Source: Pseudogymnoascus destructans (Eukaryota > Ascomycota > Leotiomycetes > Thelebolales > Thelebolaceae). Taken from it: 64,000 bases of DNA. The translations under genes and the position numbers were made by a program. This document shows, piece by piece, positions 9,377-19,955 of the stretch (positions are counted from its first letter, which is position 1; each line of letters begins with the position of its first letter). The stretch spans positions 1,218,501-1,282,500 of the forward strand of contig NW_020167525.1 of assembly GCF_001641265.1 (NCBI RefSeq). The letters are read 5' to 3'. Below the pieces are notes generated by a model. It did not search any database and was not told the DNA's origin. It was given only the letters and a program-made list of their open reading frames with translations.

Positions 9377-9815
9377 CTGCCTGTTCCTCGGCCTCAACAG
9401 CGTCACGCTTCTCAGCAGCCACACGTTCGGCCTCCTCTGCCGCATCAAGCTCGTCGAGGGTTTTCAAACCTCGCCGGAGCATATCTTTACCACGGGTTCG
9501 GATGAGGCGTTTCTGCTTCCGCAGACGAAGTAACTTCGAAAGGGTTTCTTCCTCTTCGCGATCCAGGCGATCCTCCTCCCGTTCGAGCTTCACCCAGTCG
9601 GGATGCTCAGGACCCATACAGTCACATTTTTCTTTCAAGTTGCGACGAACGCACTCGGCGCACCGCCGTGAATCATTTGGAGACGACACGCAAGTAATGT
9701 TTCGCCTCACGCAGTTCGAGCAAGAATCCATTTCGGGTAGTTCGTATCCGTGGTTCTTTATTCGACGGACAAGATCGTTGCGTTCCTGGAGTTTGCGGGC
9801 AGTGTCAGTAGGCAT
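9249..9815 (-). CDS. Antisense ORF of the Ty3 element, Cys-rich plus coiled coil
   Basis: Runs opposite to pol, overlaps its last 128 bp and ends inside the chromodomain tail region. The start at 9815 (MPTDTARKLQERNDLV) is preferred over the upstream 9863 ATG because the sequence becomes protein-like from there. Residues about 29-62 hold CSNC...ITC...RRCAEC...CDC, a possible zinc-binding cluster. A highly charged helical stretch (KLEREEDRLDREEEETLSKL) and an Ala/Glu region follow. I recall similar antisense proteins annotated as hypothetical in fungal genomes, consistent with a conserved accessory ORF. Transcription would have to start in or near the 3' LTR. A DNA- or RNA-binding role is inference only. 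Confidence 0.6.
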   Translation of the reverse strand: MPTDTARKLQERNDLVRRIKNHGYELPEMDSCSNCVRRNITCVSSPNDSRRCAECVRRNLKEKCDCMGPEHPDWVKLEREEDRLDREEEETLSKLLRLRKQKRLIRTRGKDMLRRGLKTLDELDAAEEAERVAAEKRDAVEAEEQAVSAASSSVTGTPASSDPLAYSPASWDQWLADGGVDIPPAVLC

Positions 9816-9894
9816 GTTGCATGTTGAAGGACTCGCTGAGGAGCAGCAGAGTCCCGGGGACATGGACGTACTTATAGGATTCGAGACGAATGCC

Positions 9895-9911
9895 CAGGGG
9901 AAGGGAGCGAG
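9895..9911 (+). promoter_or_regulatory. Polypurine tract of the Ty3 element
   Basis: A purine run AGGGGAAGGGAGCGAG directly abuts the start of the 3' LTR at 9912, the position expected for plus-strand DNA priming. Confidence 0.7.
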
Positions 9912-10386
9912 TGTTACGACGGAACAAGAAGGCTGGCCAACTACAGGACAGGAAGGAGGGAGGTCGCATGAGACCGGCCCTGGTACCTGGAGGGGCAGCG
10001 GGGAATAGTAGTTCCAAAAGTATCATGTGACGGACTCGCAGGATGATGAGAAGAGTCCTAAGAGTCCAGGACTCCGAGGACTCGAGTGAGTTCCCAGGAG
10101 TCCACTAGGCACGTGATGGACTCGCAGGATGATGAGAAGAGTCCTAAGAGTCCAGGACTCCGAGGACTCGAGTGAGTTCCCAAGAGTCCACTAGGCACGA
10201 CGCCACTATATAAGTAGATAGTATTTCCTTAGATAGGAGCTTCGTGCTCAACTCAATACAGTATTTGTTATATACTAGTAACGTGTTACTTGAAGCCTTT
10301 GTGTCTGATCCCCTGCCTCCTCTGATAAGTAAACCTTTACGCAAGAGAACCTCTGTGTCTTCTATCGTTTAGAAGTCAGCGTTACA
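9912..10386 (+). repeat. 3' LTR, 475 bp
   Basis: Same ends as the 5' LTR but 86 bp longer because the GAGTCC-rich block is present twice in tandem. It also differs at a few single bases. The solo LTR at 28658-29132 is 475 bp as well and carries the double block, so the single-copy 5' LTR probably lost a unit. Confidence 0.93.
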
Positions 10387-10391
10387 AACAT
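10387..10391. repeat. Target-site duplication AACAT, right copy
   Basis: Matches 3469-3473. The host reading frame resumes directly after it. Confidence 0.9.
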
Positions 10392-11496
10392 GCGTTACCG
10401 CTTCTCCGACTCAGTGGTTGGAAAAGCGACAAGCAGTATGACAAGAATAACCCCGTTTGCATCCACTATGACCTTCGGTGGAAGATCTCCCAACGTGAAA
10501 ATATCAGAGCTAGGCATGTTTGTTCAGACACAGATCCCGATCTCGTCTTGGCTCCGAGCGATTTTTGGAAGGTTAAATTCCAGGCACGACTCGAAAGCCT
10601 CATACAGGAAATGAAAGACGAGGGCAAATTCCAAGGAGATAACTATGCGTGTGACGAAACAATCATCGAAATCTCTATCGAGCGGAGCCCTCAGCGCAGG
10701 CTAACTAAACGATACAAGAAGGTCGCCATCAACTGGCAGGAGGTTGACAACCACCTGGAATGCCTCAGTGACTTGTTTAGCAAGGGGAGGAAGATAACTT
10801 TCAGCATGGAGTTTGTTTATAAGGAGGTTACTTGTGATTCTACAACCGCAAAGGGCAAGAAAAAGAAGAAAAGCGCTACTGAAGCCCAGAAGCTCCAGAG
10901 AGCCGCTGACGCTGGTCTTTGGGCCCAAGTATACGAGCATTACCGTTGCAGAGGCAACTACTGCAAGCAAGGACCTCACTGTTGGTCAGACGAACGTGGA
11001 AACCATCATAGTCTGCTGTCAGGCCAGCTGGAGGATATTGTCCGTAATATCAAAGACAACATAAAGGAAGGGGAGACAGAAGAGGATGTCAATATCGACA
11101 TCGAGATCCCATCCAGGATTCTCAAAAATGTCGTGGATAATAGCCGCAAGCGGAAAGCAGATGGCTAACTAACTGTCGTCATTGTAAAACCCGTGTCTCA
11201 GCCAATAGTGAGGGTTGCGATACCAGGGACATGCTAAACTTGAGGAGTACTGTACCTGGAGCCTGACACAAGTTGACAGCGACAGATGGCGAAGTGCACT
11301 GCAGACTGCGAATAAGGTTGCAATGGATCAGTTCCTAGAATTAAACACTATTCTGCAGCACCCAAAGGTAGTCGCCGAACTAATGGTGAAGCACGGGGTG
11401 AAACCAGGCATTGCACTGCAATTTGTAAGCAACGTTCAAAGATTTCAACGGGAGGAACAGAAGTCTTAATTAAGCGCGAGAGGATATAGTATTTTG

Positions 11497-12754
11497 ATGG
11501 TACAGTATTTTCTAGGAACTGCTTTATAGTATTTGAGATTTATTTGGGACACTGTGTAATAGATATCCCTGCATGATGAAAGTGATTCTCTGCAATGTGC
11601 ACATCGTGACCTACCACATCAACGCACCACTCCAGATACATTTTGAACTCCCTTGCAATAAAATCCTCGTTTTCATGCCACTTTTTCTTGATAAATTTCT
11701 TGAGAACTCCAAAGTACTCCTCGATAGGGTTAAAGTCAGGCGAGTACGGTGATAAGAACTCTAATACTACTCCTGCGTCTCGGCACATTTGCTTGATTCT
11801 GTCCGAATGGTGCCAAGAGGCGTTGTCCATTACAATTACAGATTTGGGCCCTGGGTATGGGTTACAGTGATGCAGCAACTGGGCAACAAAGTCCTCAAAT
11901 AAATCACTGTCTGTTGATCCCTGGTATACTCGCCTCAACACGATGCCATCTTGCGCGTATGCTGGGAGGATCTGCCATCTTTTTCCGCGACCAAACTTTG
12001 TAACCTGAACTGGGGAGGACCCCTTCAGAGACCACCCCCAACGTCTATATCCAGCCCTTCCATCGCAGCCAGATTCATCAACAAAACAAGTTGGTAAGAC
12101 TTATATTGCGACATCTTATGTAGATAGTAGTCTCGAAGGTCGGCACTCCGTTGTTGAGCTATACGATGGATCATTGTTCTCGTCCAGCCGATTGATCGCA
12201 GAAACCGACCGAGCGATCTTTCCGAAATCCTTTTGCGAAACTTACCATAGAGGAAATCCGCCATCTCAGACCGGTACAGGTAGGGCTGCTCAAGTAGTAG
12301 ATCACAGAGGGCGTTGTCCATGGCTGGTGTAATGCAGCTACGACGGCTGGCACGCTTTGCTCGTTGAATGGGCATTTCGAACTGCTTCAGGCGGATTCTC
12401 TGGACGGCCCGTACGCTGCACAAGGCTACTGAGGCTATTAGCTTGGTTTTAAACTCTTCTTTAAGCAATGTTTTGATCAAAATATGCTTCGCAGCATCCA
12501 GTTGCGGAGCCATGATCGTGGCTGACACAAAGCGCTGACACGAGAGACTGCTGAGGTTTTGGAGGAAAGTTGGGCGAGGGGAAGGAAAGCCAGTCTTGAG
12601 GTGAGTCGCCAATTTTACCTTCCTTGGTACGTACCTCCCTCGGTACCTGCACAGTACATGTATCTGCAAAGCCACAACAAGCCACACGCCTACCCCGCAG
12701 TCCCACAGCTAACTAAAAATTTCACGACACCCAATTCGCCTTCTACTGTACCAC
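11497..12754 (-). mobile_element. Tc1/mariner-type element, frameshifted
   Basis: Short matching ends TGGTACAGTA (11498-11507) and its complement TACTGTACCA (12744-12753) bound a minus-strand transposase gene, as in Tc1/mariner elements that use TA targets. Beyond those ten bases the inverted repeats are weak. The transposase has a frameshift, so this copy is likely inactive by itself. Confidence 0.7.
11540..12513 (-). pseudogene. Tc1-like DDE transposase with one frameshift
   Basis: The start is the ATG at 12513 (MAPQLDAAKHILIK); sequence before it is out of character. The N-terminal half (to about 12085) has a helix-turn-helix-like region (IASVALCSVRAVQRIRLKQF). The frame then jumps by one base at about 12080-12090. 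In the new frame the catalytic core follows: FVDESGCDG (first Asp), VIVMDNASWHHSDRI (second Asp) and LSPYSPDFNPIEEYF (Glu), the DD34E pattern of Tc1 transposases. It ends at 11540. All three catalytic residues survive, so the frameshift is the visible lesion. Confidence 0.8.
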
Positions 12755-12784
12755 CCTACATAATAACCATTAATCAATTGTAAT

Positions 12785-13270
12785 TGATTTCTAGCGCCTC
12801 TCGCACGTGCATTATGCCCCATAGTGCCACATACTCCACAGCGCCGCTGTTGGCCCTTAGAACCTGTTGAATCCTCGGCCCGGAAGCAGGGATCAGGGCC
12901 CTGATACCAAAGATGTGTCAGCGAGCTGCGTGATCGTCCGGATACTGGATCTTCCGATTCTAAAAGCTTCGATTCTGAAACTCCAAGAAACGGACTGAAA
13001 CCAGGAGGGTTTCAGGATCCGAACCACGAGCACAGGGATAGAGCCCGTAACAATATATATAGTAGTTAGAATAGCTTCAATTATAAGAACATGCATTACA
13101 AAATTATCACTTCGATCCCTACTGCTTTGTGACTGTATTTTCGGTTTATATTCTCTACCTACTCCCACGGGTCCTACGGATATTGTTCAACAGAACCCAC
13201 CTGCCAAGCGGTCTCACTTGCCACCTCCGTTCGGACTTGAGCATCAACCAGCTCGCTCGGGTGACAAGTT
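12785..13270 (-). pseudogene. C-terminal relic of a pogo-type transposase with zinc knuckle
   Basis: Minus-strand sequence reads GQQRRCGVCGTMGHNARAR at about 12800-12860, closely resembling the RRCGKCGETGHNARTC knuckle of the intact pogo transposase at 50738-52393. Beyond the solo LTR at 12865-13192 the same frame continues upstream with a helical stretch (LVDAQVRTEVASETAWQV) in phase. Only the tail of the gene is left; the catalytic part is missing. Confidence 0.6.
12865..13192. mobile_element. Solo LTR, 328 bp, inside the pogo relic
   Basis: Ends are inverted, TGTTGAAT...GTTCAACA, and are flanked by the exact 5-bp duplication GAACC at 12860-12864 and 13193-13197. No internal retroelement sequence is present. 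An AT-rich ATATATATAG lies near 13053. Orientation was not determined. Confidence 0.8.
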
Positions 13271-13294
13271 AGAAGCCTAGACCAATAATACCAC

Positions 13295-13962
13295 CTAGTC
13301 CCCTAATCTCTTAATTGGATTTCTCACCCTTGTACTCTTCCTCTGGGGCGTAGAGTTCTTTGACGACGCTTGTAAAAGACTATCAAAATCTCCAAACACC
13401 CCGCCACCGCAATGCTTATTGCATGCAAGAGAAATAATACGCTCTCGTCTATCTCTTAGGAATTCCTCGCTATCAGATGGTTCTGCTAGTGCCTGTACAG
13501 GAGCTGAGTACTCAGCAAATGGGCATGCCCAACCATTTACAGCGTCGAAAGAGTTCTTGCTTTTGGCAAGAATCCAGTTTGGTGCTGCACTCAAATCTGT
13601 CCGAGTAATGGGCTCGAATATTGCTGTCGATTTTGTGAACCATAGCCCTTCAGCCTCGTCTCGTCTCTGCTTGCGTGTCATTTGTGGCTGTACCTGCAAG
13701 AAGTGGGACCTCGTGCCGAAAAGAACCTTGCAATGCTTCTACCTTCTGGAACAACCTTTTTTGGTGGTACATGGGCGAGGCCAAAGTCGTGTTTGGCTGG
13801 GGCTATCATTAGATTTCCTTCAGAAGAAGACTGGCAACATTGGGTGTTATCTGCATTTAGGCCACCCCTAAACGCATAGCCTCGTTCCTTCAGACAATCG
13901 GCCGTAAAAACGCAGGCTATATCTAACATGTCTGTGTCGAATTTCCTAATTTCTACCATCAA
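13295..13962 (-). pseudogene. Hypothetical protein split by a one-base frame change
   Basis: Two overlapping minus-strand frames, 13678-13962 and 13295-13699, join naturally near 13690 (ARGPTSC then QVQPQMTRKQRRDEAEG). A CTTCTTGCAG/GTACAG sequence there could also be a splice acceptor. The tail is Arg/Lys-rich (RKSTRVRNPIKRLGD). The opposite strand also has an ORF here, so strand choice is uncertain. No family recognised. Confidence 0.35.
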
Positions 13963-14560
13963 GAGCCAAGTGATGTCACCCTCTCGGACGATAGCTTAGC
14001 ATCTTTGCGAGCATCCAAAGCAGCTGCGTTAACTTAAGCACACTTACAGCGTTCGTGGGTGCACTTACTATGGAGTTTGCGCTCAATGAACTAGACAACC
14101 CCGAGAGCATTTCTAAGGTATTGACTCTAGTTGATACTCTCTTTAGAGCTAACTCGCCCTTATTAAAAAAGATCATTGTTGGCGTGTATAACAACGACCC
14201 AAGTAATTTCATAACAGAGATGGAGAATCGTGGATGGACAATCAAAGCAACAAAGGTGCAGTTTAGTCTCGCTTTGTAAGGGCAAAGATTGTGGATGATA
14301 ACTTAATTAAGATTAATTCTGCACATAACTTAGACATGTGCTACTGCAATGTTGACTTCCAATATTTTTGTGCGATCTATTTTCCCGCATAGTGGGTTCT
14401 TTCCTGCGAAGGGAGTGACGTTGGTCTGTACGTTAGAGACAAACTTGGGGCAGTTTTGGAGTAAGTAACGTCACAATGAGCTTCACGGGGATGTAACATT
14501 AAAAGCAGTATCACAAAAACATTATGAAGCTAAGTTATTAAGTTAGACTATAAGTAAATC
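13963..14560. other. Mostly noncoding; one weak plus-strand ORF at 14070-14279
   Basis: A plus-strand frame reads MEFALNELDNPESISKVL and ends at 14279; it is open upstream back to about 13997 without an ATG. It may be a terminal exon or chance. Nothing else is supported. Confidence 0.25.
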
Positions 14561-14854
14561 TCAATGCAATGCAGCAAGCCTCTTGGCCTCTAGCCTTTCA
14601 GACCTTCGGGGCTTATTCGGCTTTGGTATGCTATTGTCAGACTTACTGTGACTCTGATCTGGTTTGGATTGTTTGGACGCCTTTGTTTGATGAGGAGGAC
14701 CTTCTTTTCCACCAACCTGGGGGCTATTGTAGTAGCGCCACATGGTCTCCCTAACCTCTAGACTTCTTCCTTTCTTGTTTATAACATATATATTTTCAAC
14801 GTCACTCTTTTGACCTTCAATAATACTACAACGTTGAGATGACATCTTTATCAT
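14561..14854 (-). CDS. Small basic hypothetical protein, 97 aa
   Basis: Starts at an ATG at 14854 (MIKMSSQRCSIIEGQKSD). The C-terminal half is rich in Lys, Ser and Pro and ends PRRSERLEAKRLAALH, a basic tail of the kind seen on nucleic-acid-associated proteins. The length fits a short gene or a terminal exon. No recognised domain. Confidence 0.35.
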   Translation of the reverse strand: MIKMSSQRCSIIEGQKSDVENIYVINKKGRSLEVRETMWRYYNSPQVGGKEGPPHQTKASKQSKPDQSHSKSDNSIPKPNKPRRSERLEAKRLAALH

Positions 14855-15090
14855 GGGTATAAGTAGAAGCTAGTCCGTTATATATATCCGTTTCCAAATT
14901 AGCAAGGCGCTATTTATGACGCTTTACACTGGGCGGTATTAATGGCCACATAAGTACTTTAATGCCACTGCAGCTACTTCTAACCCCAACTAAGCAGCGT
15001 TGTTTCCTTGCTGATATTATATATTAACTTGTGATTTGCAAACCACGGCCAATTGTAATATTTAGCTATAGGGCTATTGCTTTACTGCAC

Positions 15091-15807
15091 ATGCCTTCAC
15101 AGGTGTACCTCAACAGGTTGCCGCGGCAAAGGCCTGTATTTATAATGCCAACCCTTCAAGAGGTTCCTGAACCTAACGATAAAGGTTTCAGAATGCCGAG
15201 AATTCCTGGAGAATATCCAACTAATAGCCCACGTTTCGCGACCGAGAATTGGATTCTCTCTACTCCTCGAACCAAAACGCTCATGGAACTAGATAAGATT
15301 CCTACCCGTCACAATCTGCTTGCTATCTTTTTTAGCTGGCTTTTGCTTGGTGGCTATATGGTTCTACCGGGCACCTTTGCATCACTCCATAATTTAGATG
15401 TAGGTAAAGATAATACTAACAGAATTGGGAAGGTATTCAAAGCCGTTAATAATAGACCATTATTAATTTCCGGGGGAGCATCCTGCTTCATTGGAGTCAT
15501 TGGGATGTCCTCCTTGTCATGGATACGGAAGAAAAACCCTGACTGGTTATTGAGTCGCATAATAACGTAAGTTATTGAGATATGTTTGGGATATACTATG
15601 CTAATGTGCCATCGCCAAAGACCAGGTCTTCTCCATTCCGCCGCTGGGCTGCTTAACACTCTGATTAATATATATACAATACAGCACGGAGTGTGGTCAG
15701 TGACGGCCGTTATTACAGCAACAATTACAGGAAGCTCTATAGCTATGCTTGCGTTATGCTTCTATATGATACGTGTCTGTTTCAAACGCTTAAGAAAAGG
15801 TCTGTAG
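15091..15807 (+). CDS. Small integral membrane protein, one intron
   Basis: Exons 15091-15566 and 15621-15807. The 54-nt intron starts GTAAGT, has GCTAAT before its end and stops at AAAG in phase (RIIT to PGLLHSAAG). The first ATG in frame is 15091. The N-terminus has a Pro/Arg-rich motif (RLPRQRP...PEPNDKGFRMPRIPGEYP), followed by four likely membrane helices: about IFFSWLLLGGYMVLPG, GASCFIGVIGMSS, SAAGLLNTLINIY and VITATITGSSIAMLALC. It ends in a basic tail (CFKRLRKGL). I recall similar fungal membrane proteins of unknown function. Confidence 0.7.
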
Positions 15808-16221
15808 CGACGAAGACTCTCGGCAATAGATTTGCTTGGCCGTTGGAAACCAAAGTCGTGATGGGATTAGGGGAGGATACCGGCGCTGCTTGAGGAGCGT
15901 CTAATGCTGATAGCGCTTGTGGATTTGAGCGTGATATGACTTGTTGTTGTCTTGGACCTACTGGCATTGCTTGTGCTCTAGGGGTCATCTGCTGTGGACT
16001 GGCATATCCCCTGCACGAAGGTCCATTCAGAGCTTGTCAATATTCTTAGACTCCCCTTTAAAATCGCCGTAGAGTGGCACCCCGCAATCATATTTCCACT
16101 CCAGCCGTCGATACCTAACTTTCTCTTGGGGACGCATAAGCCAAAGCGCACACCAGTAAACTCGTCTTGGCATGGTCGCTGCACTTGAGACTTGGGTACA
16201 AGAAAACTCCACCATTGACAC
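15782..16221 (-). pseudogene. Degenerate CxCG-type fungal protein fragment
   Basis: The minus-strand frame from 16221 reads MRPQEKVRYRRLEWKYDCGVPLYGDF, matching in outline a common fungal motif (RRLEWTCxCGxxLYxDF), but with Tyr where the first Cys is expected. A Gln/Pro/Ala-rich frame (15782-15988) may be the next exon. TGT to TAT is the change expected from repeat-induced point mutation, although one site proves nothing. No clean exon join could be found. Confidence 0.35.
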
Positions 16222-16788
16222 GGACGCGCCTGATTGCCGTCAAGATCATAGCCAGAGCCCTCAGGACAGACTTTACAGGCCTCGAGAATCCCTGCCTGCT
16301 TTGGGCCAGATTAGGGGTTTCGGCGATCTCGCATTAGAGATGCAGCAACTCAGACAGATGTAAACTCATACGAATAACGACTGATGATATACGCTGACAA
16401 CGAGACAGGATTTACAACCAGAGCCAGGCTCTAAGTGACTTTTCCAAGATAGCTGACGACGCCCACGACAAAGTTGACGAGGCGTCTGCTAAGGTTAATA
16501 TTACTTTACGGTACATCTGGCACTGACGTAGTCATGGATATTGCTGACAGCATTTAGGAGGGCCGCAAGACTCAAGGAAGTATATGATCAGCTCATTCAA
16601 TGGTCTGTAGACATGCAAGGGGCCGTTACAAGGGAGGCACACCGTAGCGGGCTCACAGTGGTGGATGATTAGATGGGGCCACCAACAACATGGGGGCCAA
16701 AGAGGCATCTGAGAAGATATGAAGTTTTGTTTCTTTCCTTCCACAAGGAATATTTTACCGGCATTTTAGACCAGCCTTCATTTAAACG
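16222..16788. other. Intergenic or decayed sequence
   Basis: A short frame near 16402-16525 reads NQSQALSDFSKIADDAHDKV, helical in character but with no start and no family. Nothing else is supported. Confidence 0.4.
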
Positions 16789-19273
16789 ATGAATAACATC
16801 ATCGATGCATTTATTACCTCAGGAAAAGCTCAAAAGGCTCAAGGCCAGACTTTCCAATCATTCCTCGCCTCTTTGGCAGTGTCAGTCGTTTTATGCGGAT
16901 TTGTCACCTCAGTTCATGTCATCTTCAGGGCACAGTGGCTCCGGTTATAGTAAGTTGCGCATGCTTTTCATACGGGCTGGTGGCTAAAGTCCTCATTGCT
17001 CTGGGACATATTCGGATGTCGAGCCGAGATGGCGAGCCGTGGCGGTGTGGCCGCAGATGATCTTTCTCCCCATGCCAGACCCAAGGTCGGACCAACTATC
17101 TGGCCTCGAGAACTATCTATTCGATCGATATATTCATACACTATTGAGGATATTTATTTTATTAGGTTTGTCGTTGCTGCCTATCCTCCTGCCGATAAAT
17201 CTCAGCGGTAAAAGCGAGACCGTGGGGGTGAAGGGATTGGATCGATTGAGTTTCTCAAATGTTGGGTTCTCACACCCTTACCTGTACTGGGCGCACCTCG
17301 TTTCAGCAGTTTTTGTGGCTATATCTGTGTGTCTGATTTTGCAAGCGGAACTGCGGAGTTACAGCCGATTTGAGGAGTCCTTAGGCGTTCAGTCTACCGG
17401 ATCTAGCATCCTCATTGTCTCTTCGTCGAAGAAGCCGCTTGATCCCAAAGCAATTCGAAGACATTTTAGTGCCATGTTTGGGGGTGTGCAGGGCATTACG
17501 ATAAACCGCGACCTTCGCCTGCTTGATGCTAAGATTTCCCGTCTGGATGCTTGGATCGCGAAGCTTGAGGCGGCCGAAACGGAGCTGGTTAGAAAAGCGA
17601 GCCGCTCCAAGGGAATGCCTGCTCAGCCGCTATTGGCTCAACACAGTTTTGTGCTGTTGTGGAAGAGATATTTGCTCGAGAGTGACCGACCCACGATGAG
17701 CCCATCCACTTCTAGGTGGAAGCAACTTTTTGGACCCAGAGTTGACACCATACAGTATTGTCGTTCTAAGATTGTTCAATGCAGCCTTGATATTGAGCGA
17801 GATAGACACCGGCCGTACTCATTTCCGTCTCTAAACTCTGCGTTTGTTCATTTCAATCATCGACTCTCAGACCCACTATCTGTTCTAATTTTGGCTACTC
17901 AAAGCCCGTCTTTTTGGACGATTAAGCAAGGGGCCACGCATGATGATGTTATATGGACGAATCTCCCTATACGTCCGTGGGAAAGATGTATTCGGACAGG
18001 CACAGCCTATTTTCTTTTTGCTGGGCTCATTTTTGGATACGCCCTCCCTGTCACAATCACAGGTGCTGTGTCTCAAATCGCATATATCGTTGGCATAATC
18101 CCAGAATTAGCCTGGCTAGAGACGCTCCCAAGTTGGATGGTACCTGCAATTCAAGGTGTCCTCCCTCCGATTATGCTGGCAGTATGGATCTCACTGGTGC
18201 CCATGGCTGTACGCGTCCTGGTAAATTTCCAGAAGTTACATTCACATCAGGCCGTAGAGAGCTCGGTGCAGAGGCTTTATTTTATCTTCCTCTTTATTCA
18301 GGTCTTCCTCGTCGCTTCCTTGTCCTCTAGTATTACAACAGTGCTTGCGGGACTTGGAAGCAATGCCAAGTCGGTGCCCCTCGTCCTTGCACAGAACTTG
18401 CCAAAGGCTAGCAATTATTTCTTCTCCTACTTCATCTTGAAGGCATCTTCAACAATCAGCATTACTCTCATATGCGGCGAAAAGCTTTTGAATCTTCTTC
18501 TTTCGTATATACGAGACAAGACTGCGAGGCAGAAATGGACGAGGAGCGAGGCAATCAACGTCAAGCTCTGGGGCACCTTTGTGCCGGTATATACAAACCT
18601 CGCATGTATAGGTATGCGCCCTGTAGACAAGCTGTGTTAGGTGCTAATTATTAATGCTTTAGGACTAATCTATTCAGTGATTGCTCCCCTCATTTTACTG
18701 TTTAGTGTCATAGTATTTGGGGCGCTATGGATACTATATCGAAGCCACCCCCCAAAGCTGTCAGACTCGGTATTATGTGGTCGCGGCCAGTTTTATCCCA
18801 CCGCTATACGCCAGCTATTCACTGGCTTGTATTGTATGGAACTCTGCCTTGGTGGTTTATTTTATCTCGTCTGCGATGGAAACGACGAGCCTGTCTGTGC
18901 TGCACAAGCTATCGCCATGATATTCCTAGTATTCTTCACTCTCGTATTCCAGTGCACAATGGGTTATTGGGATGGGCTCAGTTGGAGACCAACCTCAATC
19001 ATGGGTAAGATTGTTGGTTATCACAAACAGGAAAAGGTGGAAAGTAAGCAGGTCAACAGATTTGACACCGCCCGTACAGTGTGCTTTTCTAAATGCGGGA
19101 ATGCTGGCAGCATATCGAGGTGCATCATATGGGTTCCAAAGGATGCTCTCGGAATAGCGGCAAATGAGAGCTATCATTCACGAAGATACAATAAACGCCT
19201 GGTGCTTAGCACCAAAGGAGCGGTACTTAATAAGGATGGCAGGATAGTTTTAAGCGGCGGGCCTCCGCAGTAG
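16789..19273 (+). CDS. CSC1/TMEM63-like stress-gated cation channel (DUF221 family)
   Basis: Exon 1 (16789-16949) carries the first helix (QSFLASLAVSVVLCGFVTSV) of the family's N-terminal domain. The main exon, about 16990-18611, holds LFDRYIHTLLRIFILLGLSLLPILLPIN, the cytosolic RNA-binding-like region (SSKKPLDPKAIRRHF) and the multi-helix channel core. The intron 18612-18662 (GTATGC...TTTAG) joins YTNLACI to GLIYSVIAPLILLFSV in phase. The C-terminus ends WVPKDALGIA...GRIVLSGGPPQ, the PHM7-type tail of these proteins. The first intron as read (16950-16989) is only 40 nt and doubtful, and a further intron near 19004 is possible. Homologues are osmosensitive, calcium-permeable channels in the plasma membrane. 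Confidence 0.8.
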
Positions 19274-19467
19274 TTATTGCAACGTCACTAGAGGCATCGC
19301 CTAGTATGCATGGAAGCAATACGGCTGGGCTGGGATATTGAGCCTCTGTATTCCCGGACTATACGTACTATATCATTTACCATGTACTTCTTTCAGCGTA
19401 TTGATAGTGTAAGTTTCAACCCCCGGGTTATCTGTCGACATGCCTAAAGACAAAGCCTTTGAAGACG

Positions 19468-19598
19468 GCTAACAGCTTCTTAAATTGAAACAGACGGAGA
19501 TGACAAGTGCATATATCAGCGATTTTCGCGCGCTTGCGTTGGGAGTTAGCTATAATGAGGCTGCTCTGAAATCTTTCTTCTACGTGAACGATGAATGA
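19468..19598 (+). pseudogene. Retrotransposon gag relic
   Basis: A frame reads QLLKLKQTEMTSAYISDFRAL and then FFYVNDE before a stop. This matches the core of Ty3-type Gag (FALKQTGSALTYSTEFQRY in the local element). Only about 40 codons remain. Confidence 0.55.
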
Positions 19599-19955
19599 GG
19601 TTACGCGACCCCTATGTCCATCCCTTGCGCCGTGTTTCTTCATGGCACAGCCATATACAGTACTTTCTTGATAGAACTTTCAAAGTGCCAAGCGTCTCTG
19701 ACTTGTCGGATTCAAAGGCTGGAGGCAAGATGAGGTGTCAGTACTTAGCTTACGTAACGATGCGCCTGGTAATCAGGTGCCTACGCAGGCGGGTGGCCAG
19801 CAGCATTGTGATGCCCACTAATGGACCCCGAAACAAAAAGTGGTTACAGTATACAGTATCGGGATTCGATTTTGCTCTTAAATCTCGCTAATCAATTTTA
19901 AGCTAGACTTTTGCAGAAGCCATTCTACCTTTTGAAGGCCTCGTTCTTCAGAGGG

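Larger units (their letters stand above)
3474..10386 (+). mobile_element. Complete Ty3/gypsy LTR retrotransposon of chromovirus type
   Basis: It has TG..CA-bounded LTRs (3474-3862 and 9912-10386), separate gag and pol frames, a polypurine tract and a perfect AACAT duplication. Domain order protease, reverse transcriptase, RNase H, integrase, chromodomain is that of Ty3/gypsy chromoviruses. Both main ORFs are open and the LTRs are nearly identical apart from one 86-bp repeat unit, so the insertion is probably recent and could be competent. A solo LTR of the same family is at 28658-29132. An extra antisense ORF sits between pol and the 3' LTR. Confidence 0.95.
3249..11469 (+). pseudogene. Host gene split by the Ty3 retrotransposon
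   Basis: The 5' part (3249-3473, 75 codons from ATG) and the part after the element (10392-11168) are in the same frame when the element and one AACAT copy are ignored, giving 333 codons without a stop. The downstream part has a Lys-rich run (GKKKKKSATEAQKLQRAAD) and a Cys/His cluster (HYRCRGNYCKQGPHCW...GNHH) that may bind zinc. A third piece, 11215-11469, encodes LEEYCTWSLTQV...GVKPGIALQFV in another frame. It looks like the C-terminus of the same protein, so the 11166-11235 linker is probably frameshifted as well. I recall similar fungal proteins of unknown function. The retrotransposon should have inactivated the gene. Confidence 0.7.

Noticed and set aside
12893..12910. tRNA-iMet-type primer site (TGGTATCAGG) suggesting a full copia element
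   Set aside because: It lies inside a TG..CA segment with exact GAACC duplications on both sides, so it is internal to a solo LTR and not next to one.
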